Made by a program: the position numbers and the translations under genes
Part shown: one piece after another, positions 10,078 to 19,402 of the stretch
Layout of the letters: every line of letters starts with the position of its first letter
How positions within the stretch are numbered: the first letter of the stretch is position 1
The notes under the pieces: model-generated
The model's database searches: none
What the model was told of the DNA's origin: nothing
The model's input: the letters and a program-made list of their open reading frames with translations, nothing else
Assembly: GCA_016869835.1 (NCBI GenBank)
Contig: VGDH01000007.1
Location: 1 to 48,120 of the forward strand
DNA from: Alphaproteobacteria bacterium
Lineage (GTDB): Bacteria; Pseudomonadota; Alphaproteobacteria; Rhodobacterales; Rhodobacteraceae
Length of the DNA: 48,120 nucleotides
Reading direction: 5' to 3'

Positions 10078-10971
10078 ATGCTTGGATTGCTTGGTATCTT
10101 GGGGGCGATGGTCGCTGGCCTTGCCATGGACAGCGGCTCTTCGTCCCGCGAGGCAGAGGATGATCCGGAAGAAACCCCCGAGCATGAGGCGTTCGGCGTC
10201 TCCTCGACCGCTTTTCTCGGCTTTGACGACGAAGGCGAAGGCAGCGATTCCGGCGGCACCGAACCCGATGGCCAGCCGGTTTCAGACGACACGCCCGACC
10301 CGGCCGATCCCGATCAGACCCGTTCGGGCAGCGCCGGGGCCGATCAGATGATCAGCGGCTCCGACCATGACCGGCTGGAGGCTTTGGCCGGCGACGACTA
10401 TCTGGATGGCGGTCTTGGCGATGACAGTCTTGTCGCCGGCGCGGGCCAAGATCTGGTCCATGGCGGCGCGGGGCACGACATGCTCGCCGGCGGCGATGGC
10501 GATGACAGCCTGTGGGGCGATGCCGACAATGATCTGCTGACAGGTGGCGCGGGCGATGACCGGCTGATCGGCGGCATGGGCCATGACAGCCTTGCCGGAG
10601 AGGGCGGCAATGACACGCTTTGGGGCGCCGATCCCACCGGCGACGATGGCGCGGTCGATTTCCTGAATGGCGGGGCCGGGGATGACAGGCTGCATCTGGG
10701 CGCGGGCGATTGCGGCCACGGCGGCGAAGGCATCGATACCTTTACGCTGCAAGATTTCGGCCCCGGCGCCGCGCTGGCACAGATCACCGATTTCAACCCG
10801 GCCGAGGATGATCTTGTGGTGATCTACGACAGCACGCTACACCCCGACCCGCAGCTTTCGCTGCAAGAAACCGCTGGCAACAAGCTTCTTCTTCTGGATG
10901 GCGTCCCGCTGGCCAGCCTGACCGCAGGCGCAGGCGTCGATCTTTCCGCCATCCGCCTGCAAGCCGCCTGA
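10078..10971 (+). CDS. Small RTX-type calcium-binding repeat protein with an N-terminal hydrophobic anchor
   Basis: MLGLLGILGAMVAGLAM hydrophobic N-terminus, acidic linker, then repeated GGxGxDxLxGG-like nonapeptides (AGDDYLDGGLGDDSLVAGAGQDLVHGGAGHDMLAGGDGDDSLWGDADNDLLTGGAGDDRLIGG). Confidence 0.85.
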   Translation: MLGLLGILGAMVAGLAMDSGSSSREAEDDPEETPEHEAFGVSSTAFLGFDDEGEGSDSGGTEPDGQPVSDDTPDPADPDQTRSGSAGADQMISGSDHDRLEALAGDDYLDGGLGDDSLVAGAGQDLVHGGAGHDMLAGGDGDDSLWGDADNDLLTGGAGDDRLIGGMGHDSLAGEGGNDTLWGADPTGDDGAVDFLNGGAGDDRLHLGAGDCGHGGEGIDTFTLQDFGPGAALAQITDFNPAEDDLVVIYDSTLHPDPQLSLQETAGNKLLLLDGVPLASLTAGAGVDLSAIRLQAA

Positions 10972-11004
10972 CACCCCGCCCGGCGCACTGGCCAGCGCAC
11001 GGGC

Positions 11005-11508
11005 CTAACCCCACCGCACCGGCATCTGCGCATAGCCGATGTAAAGCGGGTGCTTCGGCTGGCCCCCGGCGGTCAGCCCCAGATGCCACAGCGGTCGCCC
11101 CTGCCCCCGCAAAAGCGCCGTCACCGCCCGGTCCCGTCCCCCCAGCCCGCCATGGCCGCCCCAACCGCACAAGACATCATCGGCCCAACGCGCGCCCGCC
11201 ATGATCGCGGCGTCATTCTCTGGCCCCACCGGATCGGCCACGCCCCGCAGCGCGCGCGGATCGGTGGCGCGCAGCGCAAACAGGTTCACCACCCGAAACC
11301 CGCCATAGCCCAAGGCCCGCGCCCGCCGCTCGCAGCGTTCGACCGTCGGATCATTGGCAGCTTCCGTCGCGGTCGAGGGGTTCAGCATCACCCACAAAAG
11401 CCGCCGTCCTGCTGCCCATTCCCGCGTCAGGGCATAGCGGTAGCTTTCACAGCCGGAATAGATCGCCTCGCTCGCCGCATCGCCCTTCTGATGCGCGCGC
11501 CGGATCAT
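11005..11508 (-). CDS. DUF1643 domain-containing protein
   Basis: [12 protein letters not shown]...[51 protein letters not shown] is the typical DUF1643 sequence; ATGA overlap with truB. Confidence 0.9.
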   Translation of the reverse strand: MIRRAHQKGDAASEAIYSGCESYRYALTREWAAGRRLLWVMLNPSTATEAANDPTVERCERRARALGYGGFRVVNLFALRATDPRALRGVADPVGPENDAAIMAGARWADDVLCGWGGHGGLGGRDRAVTALLRGQGRPLWHLGLTAGGQPKHPLYIGYAQMPVRWG

Positions 11509-12413
11509 TCCAGATTGAACACGCGGCTTGGGTGCAACTCCCCCGCCTTGTAAATCCCCACCGCCACCGGCCGGCCCTGATAGCTGGCCCAGGCCTCATC
11601 GCCATACTGCACAGAGGCTGCCAGAACCATGCCGGGATTGCCGTTCTTCAGCCGCACCGCGCCTTCGGGCGTGCAGGGAAGCTCGGGCAGGTCAGCCAGA
11701 CCCAGCTCCAAGGGCAACAGCAGCGCGTCAATCTCGGGCGATTTCGCCAGCCGGTCGATCTCGGCCAGCGACACCCCTTCGGCCGCCTTGAACGGACCCG
11801 ACCATTCACGGCGCAGCCAGGCCACATGGCCCAGACAGCCCAAGGCGCGGCCCAGATCGCGGGCAATGGACCGCACATAGCCGCCCTTGCCGCAAACCAT
11901 CTCCAGATCGACATGGTCGGCATCCGGGCGGCCGATCACCTCCAGCCGCTCCACCCAAAGGGGCCGCGCGGCCAGATCCATCACCTCGCCCTCGCGCGCC
12001 AGATCATAGGCGCGCTCGCCATCCACCTTCACGGCGGAAAACTGCGGCGGCACCTGCTCGATCTCGCCGCGAAAGGCGGCCAGGGCGGCGTCAATCTCGG
12101 CATCTGTCGGGCGCATCGCGCGCGTTTCCACCACCGCGCCCTCGGCATCATCGGTCGTGGTCGCCGCGCCCAAAGTCACCCGGAACCGATAGCATTTCAG
12201 CGCATCGGTGACATAAGGCACGGTCTTTGTCGCCTCACCCAAAGCCACGGCCAAAACCCCGGTCGCCGCCGGGTCCAGCGTGCCCGCATGGCCTGCCTTC
12301 TGCGCGCCAAAGGCCCATTTCACCTTGTTCACCACCGTGGTTGATCCCACGCCCGCAGGCTTGTCCACCACCAGCCACCCGTTCACCGGCCGGCCCTTTT
12401 TCCCGCGCGCCAT
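11505..12413 (-). CDS. truB: tRNA pseudouridine(55) synthase
   Basis: [53 protein letters not shown]. Confidence 0.97.
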   Translation of the reverse strand: MARGKKGRPVNGWLVVDKPAGVGSTTVVNKVKWAFGAQKAGHAGTLDPAATGVLAVALGEATKTVPYVTDALKCYRFRVTLGAATTTDDAEGAVVETRAMRPTDAEIDAALAAFRGEIEQVPPQFSAVKVDGERAYDLAREGEVMDLAARPLWVERLEVIGRPDADHVDLEMVCGKGGYVRSIARDLGRALGCLGHVAWLRREWSGPFKAAEGVSLAEIDRLAKSPEIDALLLPLELGLADLPELPCTPEGAVRLKNGNPGMVLAASVQYGDEAWASYQGRPVAVGIYKAGELHPSRVFNLE

Positions 12414-12414
12414 A

Positions 12415-13161
12415 TCAGTCCTGTTCCGTGGTCAGATCGGTGACGACGCCGATCATCGGCCCCATCGGAAAGCCACCGTCATGGCGCTCCAGCATGGGCG
12501 CATACAGCCGCGAGACCGACCCATCAAGGAAAAGCGCATTCGGCGTGGCCAAGAGATCGCGGAACAGCCGGGCAAAGCTGTGGAAATTCACCACCTCGTT
12601 GGAAATGGCAAACAGCGCATGACCCTTGGCATTCACCCCCAACCCGTTGCGATAGTAAAGCGAGCCGGACGCGGGCGAAAACCGCGGATGCAGCGCCCCG
12701 TCGATCACCAGCATCGGGCCGGACTGGCTGGCATGGCGGCAGGCGGGCCGCGTCTGCTCGAACAGCCGCGATTCGATGACCGCAAAGCTCTCGCCCACGC
12801 AGAACACCCCATTCGGCAGCAGCCCGAAATTCCCCGGCCCGTCGGATGTGATCAGCCGCGCCCGCTCGACCCCGTTTTCAATGTAAAGCCCCACCGGCGC
12901 CAGATCGGGATGAAACATCCCCGCGTTCATCGCAAAGGCCAGTTGCTTGCCCTGCTTGGCCAGATCCACATCCACGGCGGCAAAGCTGCCATAAGGCAGG
13001 TCGCCGCCTTGCAGAAACAGCCGCAGATCCTCGCCGGGGGCCACATCGCAGACGGTATAGGATTGCGCGTCAAAGATCACGTCGCGGCAGGTGACGGCCT
13101 GCGCCAGACCGGGCAGGGCTGGCGCCAGAACCAGCGCCAGAACCAGCGCCCTAATCGTCAT
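12415..13161 (-). CDS. Phosphodiester glycosidase family (DUF2233/NAGPA-like) exported protein
   Basis: Signal peptide [70 protein letters not shown] motifs. Start trimmed from the ORF-track M at 13248. Confidence 0.88.
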   Translation of the reverse strand: MTIRALVLALVLAPALPGLAQAVTCRDVIFDAQSYTVCDVAPGEDLRLFLQGGDLPYGSFAAVDVDLAKQGKQLAFAMNAGMFHPDLAPVGLYIENGVERARLITSDGPGNFGLLPNGVFCVGESFAVIESRLFEQTRPACRHASQSGPMLVIDGALHPRFSPASGSLYYRNGLGVNAKGHALFAISNEVVNFHSFARLFRDLLATPNALFLDGSVSRLYAPMLERHDGGFPMGPMIGVVTDLTTEQD

Positions 13162-13570
13162 CGCCTTCGTCCTGCGGCCCCAGATCGCGGGCCACCGAAG
13201 GGTCCGAAAACATGCGGCGCGTGTCATCCAGCCGGTCAAAGGTCTCATCCGGGCGAAAGCGCAGGTCGGGGGCGTATTTCAACGTCAGCCCCTGCGCGAC
13301 CCGGTGGCGCAGCTCGGCCTTGTTGCGCGCCAGCGCCGCAATCGCGGCCTCAACCGGAACCGACCCCATCAGCGGCATGACATAAACCGTCGCCACCTTC
13401 AGATCGGGCGAACAAGACACCTCGCCCACGGTGATCGACATCGCGTTCAGCTCGGGGTCATGAATCTCGGCGCGGTTCAGCACATCCGACAGCGTGCGGC
13501 GGATCAGTTCACCAACCCGAAGCTGGCGTTGCGAAGGCCCATTGGCCGGATGGAAGCGCTTGTTCGACAT
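13151..13570 (-). CDS. rbfA: 30S ribosome-binding factor RbfA
   Basis: [53 protein letters not shown]; start at [14 protein letters not shown]. Confidence 0.95.
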   Translation of the reverse strand: MSNKRFHPANGPSQRQLRVGELIRRTLSDVLNRAEIHDPELNAMSITVGEVSCSPDLKVATVYVMPLMGSVPVEAAIAALARNKAELRHRVAQGLTLKYAPDLRFRPDETFDRLDDTRRMFSDPSVARDLGPQDEGDDD

Positions 13571-13679
13571 GGGCGTCGTGTAAGCCCTTTTGGCCGCGCC
13601 CGCAACGCCGGGCTTTGCGCGCCTGCGGAAGGGCGCTAAAGGGGGTCCACAGGACAAGGGGCAGGACAAGGGGATTGCC

Positions 13680-14489
13680 ATGGATCAGCGGCCGGGAATC
13701 GTGATCACAGGCGCATCGGGCCGTATGGGGCAGATGCTGGTGAAAACCGTGCTGGCCAGCGACAAGGCGCGGCTCGTGGCCTGCATCGAACGTCCCGGCA
13801 ACCCCTGGCTTGGCCGCGACGTGGGCGAGGCGATGGGCGGCGCGCCCCTTGGCGTGATCGTCACCGATGACCCGCTGCCCGCCTTTGCCCAGGCCCAGGC
13901 GGTGATCGACTTTACCGCACCGGCCGCGACGGTCGAATTTGCCGCCCTGGCGGCCCAGGCCCGCGCCGTGCATGTGATCGGCACCACCGGGCTGGAAGCG
14001 ACCCACCACGCCAAACTGGACGCCGCCGCGCGCCATGCCGTCATCGTGCAGGCCGGCAACATGAGCCTTGGGGTCAACCTGCTGACGCGCCTGACCCAAA
14101 AGGTCGCCGCCGCGCTGGATGCCGATTGGGATATCGAGGTGATCGAGGCGCATCACCGCATGAAGGTCGACGCGCCCTCGGGCACCGCGCTCATGCTGGG
14201 CCAGGCCGCCGCCGACGGGCGCGGCGTGTCGCTGGACGCCGCCCGCGTCTCGGGCCGCGATGGCATCACCGGCGCGCGCGAACGCGGCAGCATCGGCTTT
14301 TCGGCCATTCGCGGCGGCGATATCGTCGGCGAACATGACGTCTTGTTCGCAGGCGAGGGCGAGCGGATCATCCTGCGCCACGTGGCGACCGACCGCACGA
14401 TCTTTGCCCGTGGCGCCCTGCGCGCCGCCCTTTGGGGTCAGGGGCAAAAGCCCGGCCGCTATGACATGATGGATGTCCTCGGCCTGTGA
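13680..14489 (+). CDS. dapB: 4-hydroxy-tetrahydrodipicolinate reductase
   Basis: [20 protein letters not shown]...[19 protein letters not shown]...[18 protein letters not shown]. Confidence 0.97.
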   Translation: MDQRPGIVITGASGRMGQMLVKTVLASDKARLVACIERPGNPWLGRDVGEAMGGAPLGVIVTDDPLPAFAQAQAVIDFTAPAATVEFAALAAQARAVHVIGTTGLEATHHAKLDAAARHAVIVQAGNMSLGVNLLTRLTQKVAAALDADWDIEVIEAHHRMKVDAPSGTALMLGQAAADGRGVSLDAARVSGRDGITGARERGSIGFSAIRGGDIVGEHDVLFAGEGERIILRHVATDRTIFARGALRAALWGQGQKPGRYDMMDVLGL

Positions 14490-14506
14490 TCTGCCCGAAA
14501 TCCGGG

Positions 14507-14536
14507 TGATCCAACCCGCCCCGCCCTGCGTATTCG
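14507..14536 (+). promoter_or_regulatory. Putative ECF (RpoE/ECF11-like) promoter upstream of the small exported protein
   Basis: TGATCC (14507-14512), 18-nt spacer, TATTCG (14531-14536); same -35 and spacer as the two elements at rpoE-chrR; lies 26 nt before the ATG at 14562. Confidence 0.45.
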
Positions 14537-14561
14537 TCACGTTGTATGTCGGAGTTTTTCC

Positions 14562-14915
14562 ATGCGTGCCCTGCTTGCCCTGTTCCTGGCGTCCACTCCC
14601 GCCCTTGCCGGTGACTATCAGCCGGTCATGGAAAAAGATGTCTTCATGGCGCTAGTCGCGGGCAAGGAACTGCGCAACAACCTTTATGATCTCAGCCTTT
14701 TCGTCTCACCCGATGGCAAGATCTCCGGCGATGCGCTGGGCTGGAAAATCACCGGAACCTGGTCGTGGAAAGACGGCTATTTCTGCCGCGAGATGGACTG
14801 GGAAGGCTATGCCATCCCCTATAACTGCCAGCTTGTCGAAACGCGCGAGGGGCGGATCGTCCGCTTTACCGTCGATCGCGGCACCGGCAACAGCGCCCAG
14901 TTCCGCCTGCGCTAG
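14562..14915 (+). CDS. Small exported hypothetical protein (117 aa)
   Basis: Signal peptide MRALLALFLASTPALAG; codon-usage-consistent ORF with SD-like GGAG upstream. Confidence 0.8.
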   Translation: MRALLALFLASTPALAGDYQPVMEKDVFMALVAGKELRNNLYDLSLFVSPDGKISGDALGWKITGTWSWKDGYFCREMDWEGYAIPYNCQLVETREGRIVRFTVDRGTGNSAQFRLR

Positions 14916-14918
14916 ACT

Positions 14919-15095
14919 TCAAAAGTCGATCGCGAGGCCCTTCTTCTCCCAATCGCCAAAGCGCACGGGCTCTGGCCCGTCGCGCCCGCCCAGTTCGGTC
15001 GGCAGCGCCACCGCCTTGGCGGCCTTGCGGCGATCTTCCGCTTCGGCAAGCGCCCGCAGGGCAGCGGGCGGAAGGTTGGGGGTGTCGTCGGACAT
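14919..15095 (-). CDS. DUF1674 (SDHAF4-like) small protein
   Basis: 58 aa: MSDDTPNLPPAALRALAEAEDRRKAAKAVALPTELGGRDGPEPVRFGDWEKKGLAIDF; the C-terminal 'ELGGR-GPEPVRFGDWEKKG(L/R)AIDF' is the DUF1674/SDHAF4 signature. Too short to appear in the ORF track in this frame. Confidence 0.88.
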   Translation of the reverse strand: MSDDTPNLPPAALRALAEAEDRRKAAKAVALPTELGGRDGPEPVRFGDWEKKGLAIDF

Positions 15096-15160
15096 GCTCT
15101 ATCCCTTCGGGCTCTGCCAGTGATATAGGGCGCGGCACAGGCCAAGGGCAAGGACACAGG

Positions 15161-16414
15161 ATGACACAAGCAAAAGCCCCCAGACTCACCGCGCGCGGCG
15201 CGGCCGTTCTCTTGCTGAACGCGGTTCTGGGCGATGGCACCCTTCTGGCCGAGGCGCTTGATCACCCCGACATCGCCGCCCTCGCCCCCGCTGACCGCGC
15301 CCGCGCCCAGCGTCTGGCCCTGACCGTGCTGCGCGTGCTGGAGTCCGCCGACAAGGTGCTGCACCCCCTGATGCGCAAGGCCCCATCCCTGCCGGTCTGG
15401 AACATCCTGCGCCTTGCCGTGGTGGAACTCGCCGAAGGTGCCGCCGCGCATGGCGTGGTGAACGAAGCGGTAGGTCTGGCCCGCGCCGGGCTCAAGACCA
15501 GCCATCTGGCCGGGCTGGTCAATGCCGTGCTGCGACAGGTGCCGCCGGGCGTGCCGCTGAGCGGCGTGCAGAAACTGCCGCGCTGGCTGCGTCAGCCCCT
15601 CGTCCATGCCTATGGCCGCGAGGCCGTGATAGCGATCGAGACCGTGCAGGCCACAGCCCCGCCGCTTGACCTGACCATCCGCCCCGGCGCCGAGGCGCCC
15701 GAGGGCGAGCTGCTGCCCACCGGTTCCCTGCGTCTGGCCGACCGGGGGCAGGTCTCTACCCTGCCGGGCTATGCTGCGGGCGGCTGGTGGGTGCAAGATG
15801 CCGCCGCCGCCATGGCCGTGCCGATGCTGGGCGACTTGAAGGGCCTGCGCGTCCTTGATCTCTGCGCCGCGCCGGGGGGCAAGACGATGCAACTCGCCGC
15901 CGCCGGGGCCGATGTGACGGCCCTTGATATCTCAGGCCCCCGCATGGCGCGGGTGGCCGAAAACCTTGCCCGCACCGGCCTGACGGCAACCTGCGTCACC
16001 GCCGATGCGCTGGCCTGGCAACCCGATCAGCCCTTTGACGCCATCCTTCTTGACGCGCCCTGTTCGGCCACCGGCACCATCCGCCGCCACCCCGACCTGC
16101 CCTTCGTCAAGGACGGCTCCGAAATCGCCGGGCTGGTCGCCTTGCAAACAGCCCTTCTCGACCGCGCCCTTGGCTGGCTGAAACCCGGCGGGCAGCTGGT
16201 GTTCGTCACCTGCTCGCTCTTGCCCGACGAAGGCGAGGCGCAGCTCACCGCCGCGCTCGCCCGTCATCCCGGCCTCAGCGTGCTGCGACCCACCCTGCCT
16301 GGCCTCTCGCCCGACTGGATCACGCCAGACGGCGGCCTGCGACTGCGCCCCGATTACTGGTCCGACAAGGGCGGCATGGACGGGTTCTTCATGGCCTGCC
16401 TGAAAACGCCCTAA
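15161..16414 (+). CDS. rsmB: 16S rRNA (cytosine-C5)-methyltransferase RsmB family (NusB-like domain + MTase)
   Basis: VLDLCAAPGGKTMQLAAAGADVTALDIS, ILLDAPCSATGTIRRHPDLP; N-terminal NusB-like domain. Confidence 0.93.
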   Translation: MTQAKAPRLTARGAAVLLLNAVLGDGTLLAEALDHPDIAALAPADRARAQRLALTVLRVLESADKVLHPLMRKAPSLPVWNILRLAVVELAEGAAAHGVVNEAVGLARAGLKTSHLAGLVNAVLRQVPPGVPLSGVQKLPRWLRQPLVHAYGREAVIAIETVQATAPPLDLTIRPGAEAPEGELLPTGSLRLADRGQVSTLPGYAAGGWWVQDAAAAMAVPMLGDLKGLRVLDLCAAPGGKTMQLAAAGADVTALDISGPRMARVAENLARTGLTATCVTADALAWQPDQPFDAILLDAPCSATGTIRRHPDLPFVKDGSEIAGLVALQTALLDRALGWLKPGGQLVFVTCSLLPDEGEAQLTAALARHPGLSVLRPTLPGLSPDWITPDGGLRLRPDYWSDKGGMDGFFMACLKTP

Positions 16415-16426
16415 CCGCCACCGGCC

Positions 16427-17158
16427 CTAACCGCGCGGGAACAGCCGGTACCACAGCCAATCGGGCAGCCCCTGCCCATAGCGGAACAGCCACGAAAACG
16501 GCGCGGGGAAACTGGACTTGAACCGGTTCGACCGCATCAACCGCATCATATGCCCCGCTGCCTTTTCCGGCGTCATGATGAAGGGCATGGCAAAGCTGTT
16601 CTGCGCCGTCAGCCGCGTCTGAATGAACCCCGGATTGGCCAGCTGCACCTTGATCCCGCTGCCCCGCAAATCGGCATACAGGCTTTCGGCCAGCACCATC
16701 GCGCCCCCCTTGGACGCGGCATAGCCCATCGCGCCGGGCAACCCGCGATAGCCCGCCAAGGACCCGGTCAGCACCACATGCCCCGCCCCGCGCGCAATCA
16801 TGGCGGGCAAGACGGCACCCAAGACCCGCGCCGTGCCGGTCAGGTTCACATCACACATCGCCAGCAGCTTGTCCGCATCCAGCGCGTGCGCCGACATCGG
16901 CCAATAGACGGCGGCCAACAGCACCACCCCATCCACCGGCCCCAGCGCCCCCGCCGCCTGCGCGACCGAAGAGGCATCGGCCATGTCCATCGGCAGCGCT
17001 TGCGCCCCCAACTCCGCACAGACCGCCGCCAGCCGCTCGGCATTGCGCGCCGAAATCACCAGATCCGCCCCCTCGGCCCGCATCGCCCGCGCCAAGGCCA
17101 GACCCAGCCCGTCGCTGCCGCCGACCAGCCAATAGCGCTTGCCCTCAAACGCGCCCAT
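16427..17158 (-). CDS. SDR family NAD(P)-dependent oxidoreductase
   Basis: MGAFEGKRYWLVGGSDGLGLALARAM...GYAASKGGAMVLAESLYADL; ATG overlaps the TGA of the upstream DUF1365 gene. Confidence 0.92.
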   Translation of the reverse strand: MGAFEGKRYWLVGGSDGLGLALARAMRAEGADLVISARNAERLAAVCAELGAQALPMDMADASSVAQAAGALGPVDGVVLLAAVYWPMSAHALDADKLLAMCDVNLTGTARVLGAVLPAMIARGAGHVVLTGSLAGYRGLPGAMGYAASKGGAMVLAESLYADLRGSGIKVQLANPGFIQTRLTAQNSFAMPFIMTPEKAAGHMMRLMRSNRFKSSFPAPFSWLFRYGQGLPDWLWYRLFPRG

Positions 17159-17910
17159 CAGCTGACCTCTTCCACCGGCGGCTCGGGTCGGGGACGATAG
17201 GCCACGCCCTTCCACCACAGCTTCATCGCCTGCCAGTGGATTAGCGCCAAGACCCGCCGCGACCCGAAGGGCCGGCGCAGGCAGGCCCACAGGATCGCCC
17301 CATTGGTCAACCGCCTGCGCGGCCCGGTCAGGGTGGCAATCACCCCGTTTTCTCCGGCGGTGAAATCAATCCAGATGCCGATCCTGTCGGCACGAATGTC
17401 AAAGCGGAACCGATAGCCCCCCCCGACCGGCTGAAAGGGCGAGACGTGAAAGATTTTCTGCGCGGTCAAATGATCCTCGGCGGTGATCGGGCCGTGATCG
17501 GCACGATGCACCAGATAGGAATGGCGGTCGCCAAAGGTGTTCGACACCTCGGCAATCACCACCCACAAGCCGCCCTCAGCATCATGGCACAGCCAGAAGG
17601 ACACCGGGTTGAACACATGGCCCAAAAGCCGCGGCTGGGCCAAAAGATCAATCCGCGCCGGGGTGGGCAAGCCATGGCTTGCCAAGACCTCGCGCACCCA
17701 GGCCGTGCCCCGGCCCCAGCCGGGCGCGCCGCCGTGGTCACGATCATGCAGCGCCGCCAGATTGGCCCGGTTGCGCGAAAACAGCCCCGGCCCCTTGGCG
17801 CTGTCAGGCGTCAACAGCACATAATCGACCGTATAGCGAAACCGGTTCTGCACGGCCCCCTTGCGACCGTGAAAGGTGGTGCCCGCGATATGGTCAACCG
17901 CCGTGGTCAC
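17158..17910 (-). CDS. DUF1365 domain-containing protein
   Basis: HGRKGAVQNRFRYTVDYVLL...HVFNPVSFWLCHDAEGGLWVVIAEVSNTFGDRHSYLV; GTG start overlaps the TGA of the upstream amine oxidase (GTGA). Confidence 0.92.
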   Translation of the reverse strand: MTTAVDHIAGTTFHGRKGAVQNRFRYTVDYVLLTPDSAKGPGLFSRNRANLAALHDRDHGGAPGWGRGTAWVREVLASHGLPTPARIDLLAQPRLLGHVFNPVSFWLCHDAEGGLWVVIAEVSNTFGDRHSYLVHRADHGPITAEDHLTAQKIFHVSPFQPVGGGYRFRFDIRADRIGIWIDFTAGENGVIATLTGPRRRLTNGAILWACLRRPFGSRRVLALIHWQAMKLWWKGVAYRPRPEPPVEEVS

Positions 17911-19205
17911 GCCGCCACCGCCTGCGCCTGCCGCGCGCCCATGGCATTCACCACATCCACCGCACTGGCAAACCCGTCCTCGTGGAACCCGTTCTTCATC
18001 CATGCCCCGCAGAACCAGGTGTTCTGCGCCCCGTTCATCGCCCGGATCACGCCCTGCGCCTGCAAGGCGGCATGGTCAAACACCGGATGGCGGAAGGTCG
18101 TCACATCATGGATCAGCCGCTCGTCAATCCGCGCCTGCGGGTTCAGCGTGACAAACAGCGGGTCATCCTGCGGGATCGGCTGCAATGAATTCATCCAGTA
18201 GCTCAGCGCAATGCGCTCCGGCTTCGGCTGGCCCTCGGGTTCCACATAAACCCAGCTCGCCCAGGCCCGGCGGCTTTTCGGCATCACCTTCGTATCGGCA
18301 TGCAAGACCGCCTCATTCGGCTGATAGCGCACCGAAGACAGCGCGGCCCGCTCGGCGGGGCTCGCATCCGACAACAGGGCCAGCGTGTCATCGGAATGGG
18401 TGGCCATGATCACGTCGTCATAAAGCTCCCACGCGCCGCCCACCGCGCGCACCATCACCCCATTGCCCTCGCGCCGGATCGCCGCCACCGGCGCGCCGGT
18501 GCAAATCTCGGCGCCATGGCGCGAAAGATGCGCCTCCAACCGGCGCACATATTCCACCGACCCGCCCTTCACCGTATACCACTGATGCTGCCCCGTGGCC
18601 TGCAACAGCGCATGGTTCTTGAAGAACCGGATCATCGCCTCGGCCGGGAAATCCAGAATCCCCTCGACCGGAGTAGACCAGATCGCGCCCGAAATCGGCG
18701 TGATGTAATGGTCGCGGAACGCGTCCGACGTGCCCAGCTTCTTCAACAGCCCGCCAATCGTCAGCGTGGTGCCGATGGCCGCCGCCTCGGCATTGGCGTT
18801 GAACCGCGCAATGTCGCGCACCATCCGCAAGAACTTTGGGCTGACCGCATTGCGCCGCTGGGCAAACAGCGCATTCAGACTGCGCAGCGCATATTCCAGT
18901 TTCCCCCCCCCGAACGAGGCGCCAAACCCCATGTCGCTTTCGACGTAAGGCACATCCAGCTTGTCAAACAGGCCCAGCAGATTGGGATAATTCACCTTGT
19001 TGAACACGATGAACCCGGTATCCACCGGCTGATCTCCGCGCTTTCCGGCAATCTTGGTGCGCGCATGGCCCCCCAGCCGGGTCTCGGCCTCATATAGGGT
19101 CACCGCATGATGGCCCGCCAACAGGTAAGCGGCAGCCATGCCGGAAATGCCCCCGCCGACAATGGCAATGCGGCGCGGGGGCTGGCCGTGGATTTCAAAC
19201 GGCAT
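17907..19205 (-). CDS. NAD(P)/FAD-dependent oxidoreductase (flavin amine oxidase family, COG2907-type)
   Basis: RRIAIVGGGISGMAAAYLLAGHHAVTLYEAETRLGGHARTK; C-terminal NTWFCGAWMKNGFHEDGFASAVDV. Confidence 0.94.
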   Translation of the reverse strand: MPFEIHGQPPRRIAIVGGGISGMAAAYLLAGHHAVTLYEAETRLGGHARTKIAGKRGDQPVDTGFIVFNKVNYPNLLGLFDKLDVPYVESDMGFGASFGGGKLEYALRSLNALFAQRRNAVSPKFLRMVRDIARFNANAEAAAIGTTLTIGGLLKKLGTSDAFRDHYITPISGAIWSTPVEGILDFPAEAMIRFFKNHALLQATGQHQWYTVKGGSVEYVRRLEAHLSRHGAEICTGAPVAAIRREGNGVMVRAVGGAWELYDDVIMATHSDDTLALLSDASPAERAALSSVRYQPNEAVLHADTKVMPKSRRAWASWVYVEPEGQPKPERIALSYWMNSLQPIPQDDPLFVTLNPQARIDERLIHDVTTFRHPVFDHAALQAQGVIRAMNGAQNTWFCGAWMKNGFHEDGFASAVDVVNAMGARQAQAVAA

Positions 19206-19235
19206 GGGCGGTCCTTATGGTTCGGAATTTTCCTG

Positions 19236-19265
19236 ATCTTACGTGGGGTTTGCCCGATTGGATCA
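19236..19265 (-). promoter_or_regulatory. Putative RpoE (ECF11-type) promoter for the amine oxidase-DUF1365-SDR operon
   Basis: Minus strand: TGATCC (19265-19260), 18-nt spacer, TAAGAT (19241-19236), 31 nt upstream of the ATG at 19205. Confidence 0.7.
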
Positions 19266-19293
19266 TCCAATTTGCCGCAGGCCGAAGATCAGG

Positions 19294-19323
19294 TGATCCA
19301 GTTGCCGATTGGCCGCGTATATG
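19294..19323 (+). promoter_or_regulatory. Putative autoregulatory RpoE promoter of rpoE-chrR
   Basis: TGATCC (19294-19299), 18-nt spacer, TATATG (19318-19323), upstream of rpoE. Confidence 0.65.
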
Positions 19324-19402
19324 CGTTGTTATGCCAGATACTCTTGCCATGCATATTCTCCATGCGCCCGCGCGGCGAACGGCTTATGCTGGCGGTGAGC
19401 TG

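Noticed and set aside
10438-10720. Internal repeat as CRISPR or satellite DNA
   Set aside because: The repetition is protein-level RTX nonapeptides with degenerate DNA; no spacer structure.
19217-19402. N-terminal extension of RpoE from Met 19217
   Set aside because: This start precedes the predicted rpoE promoter and the extension lacks sigma-factor similarity; MAQDRKVSK at 19403 fits ECF11 proteins.
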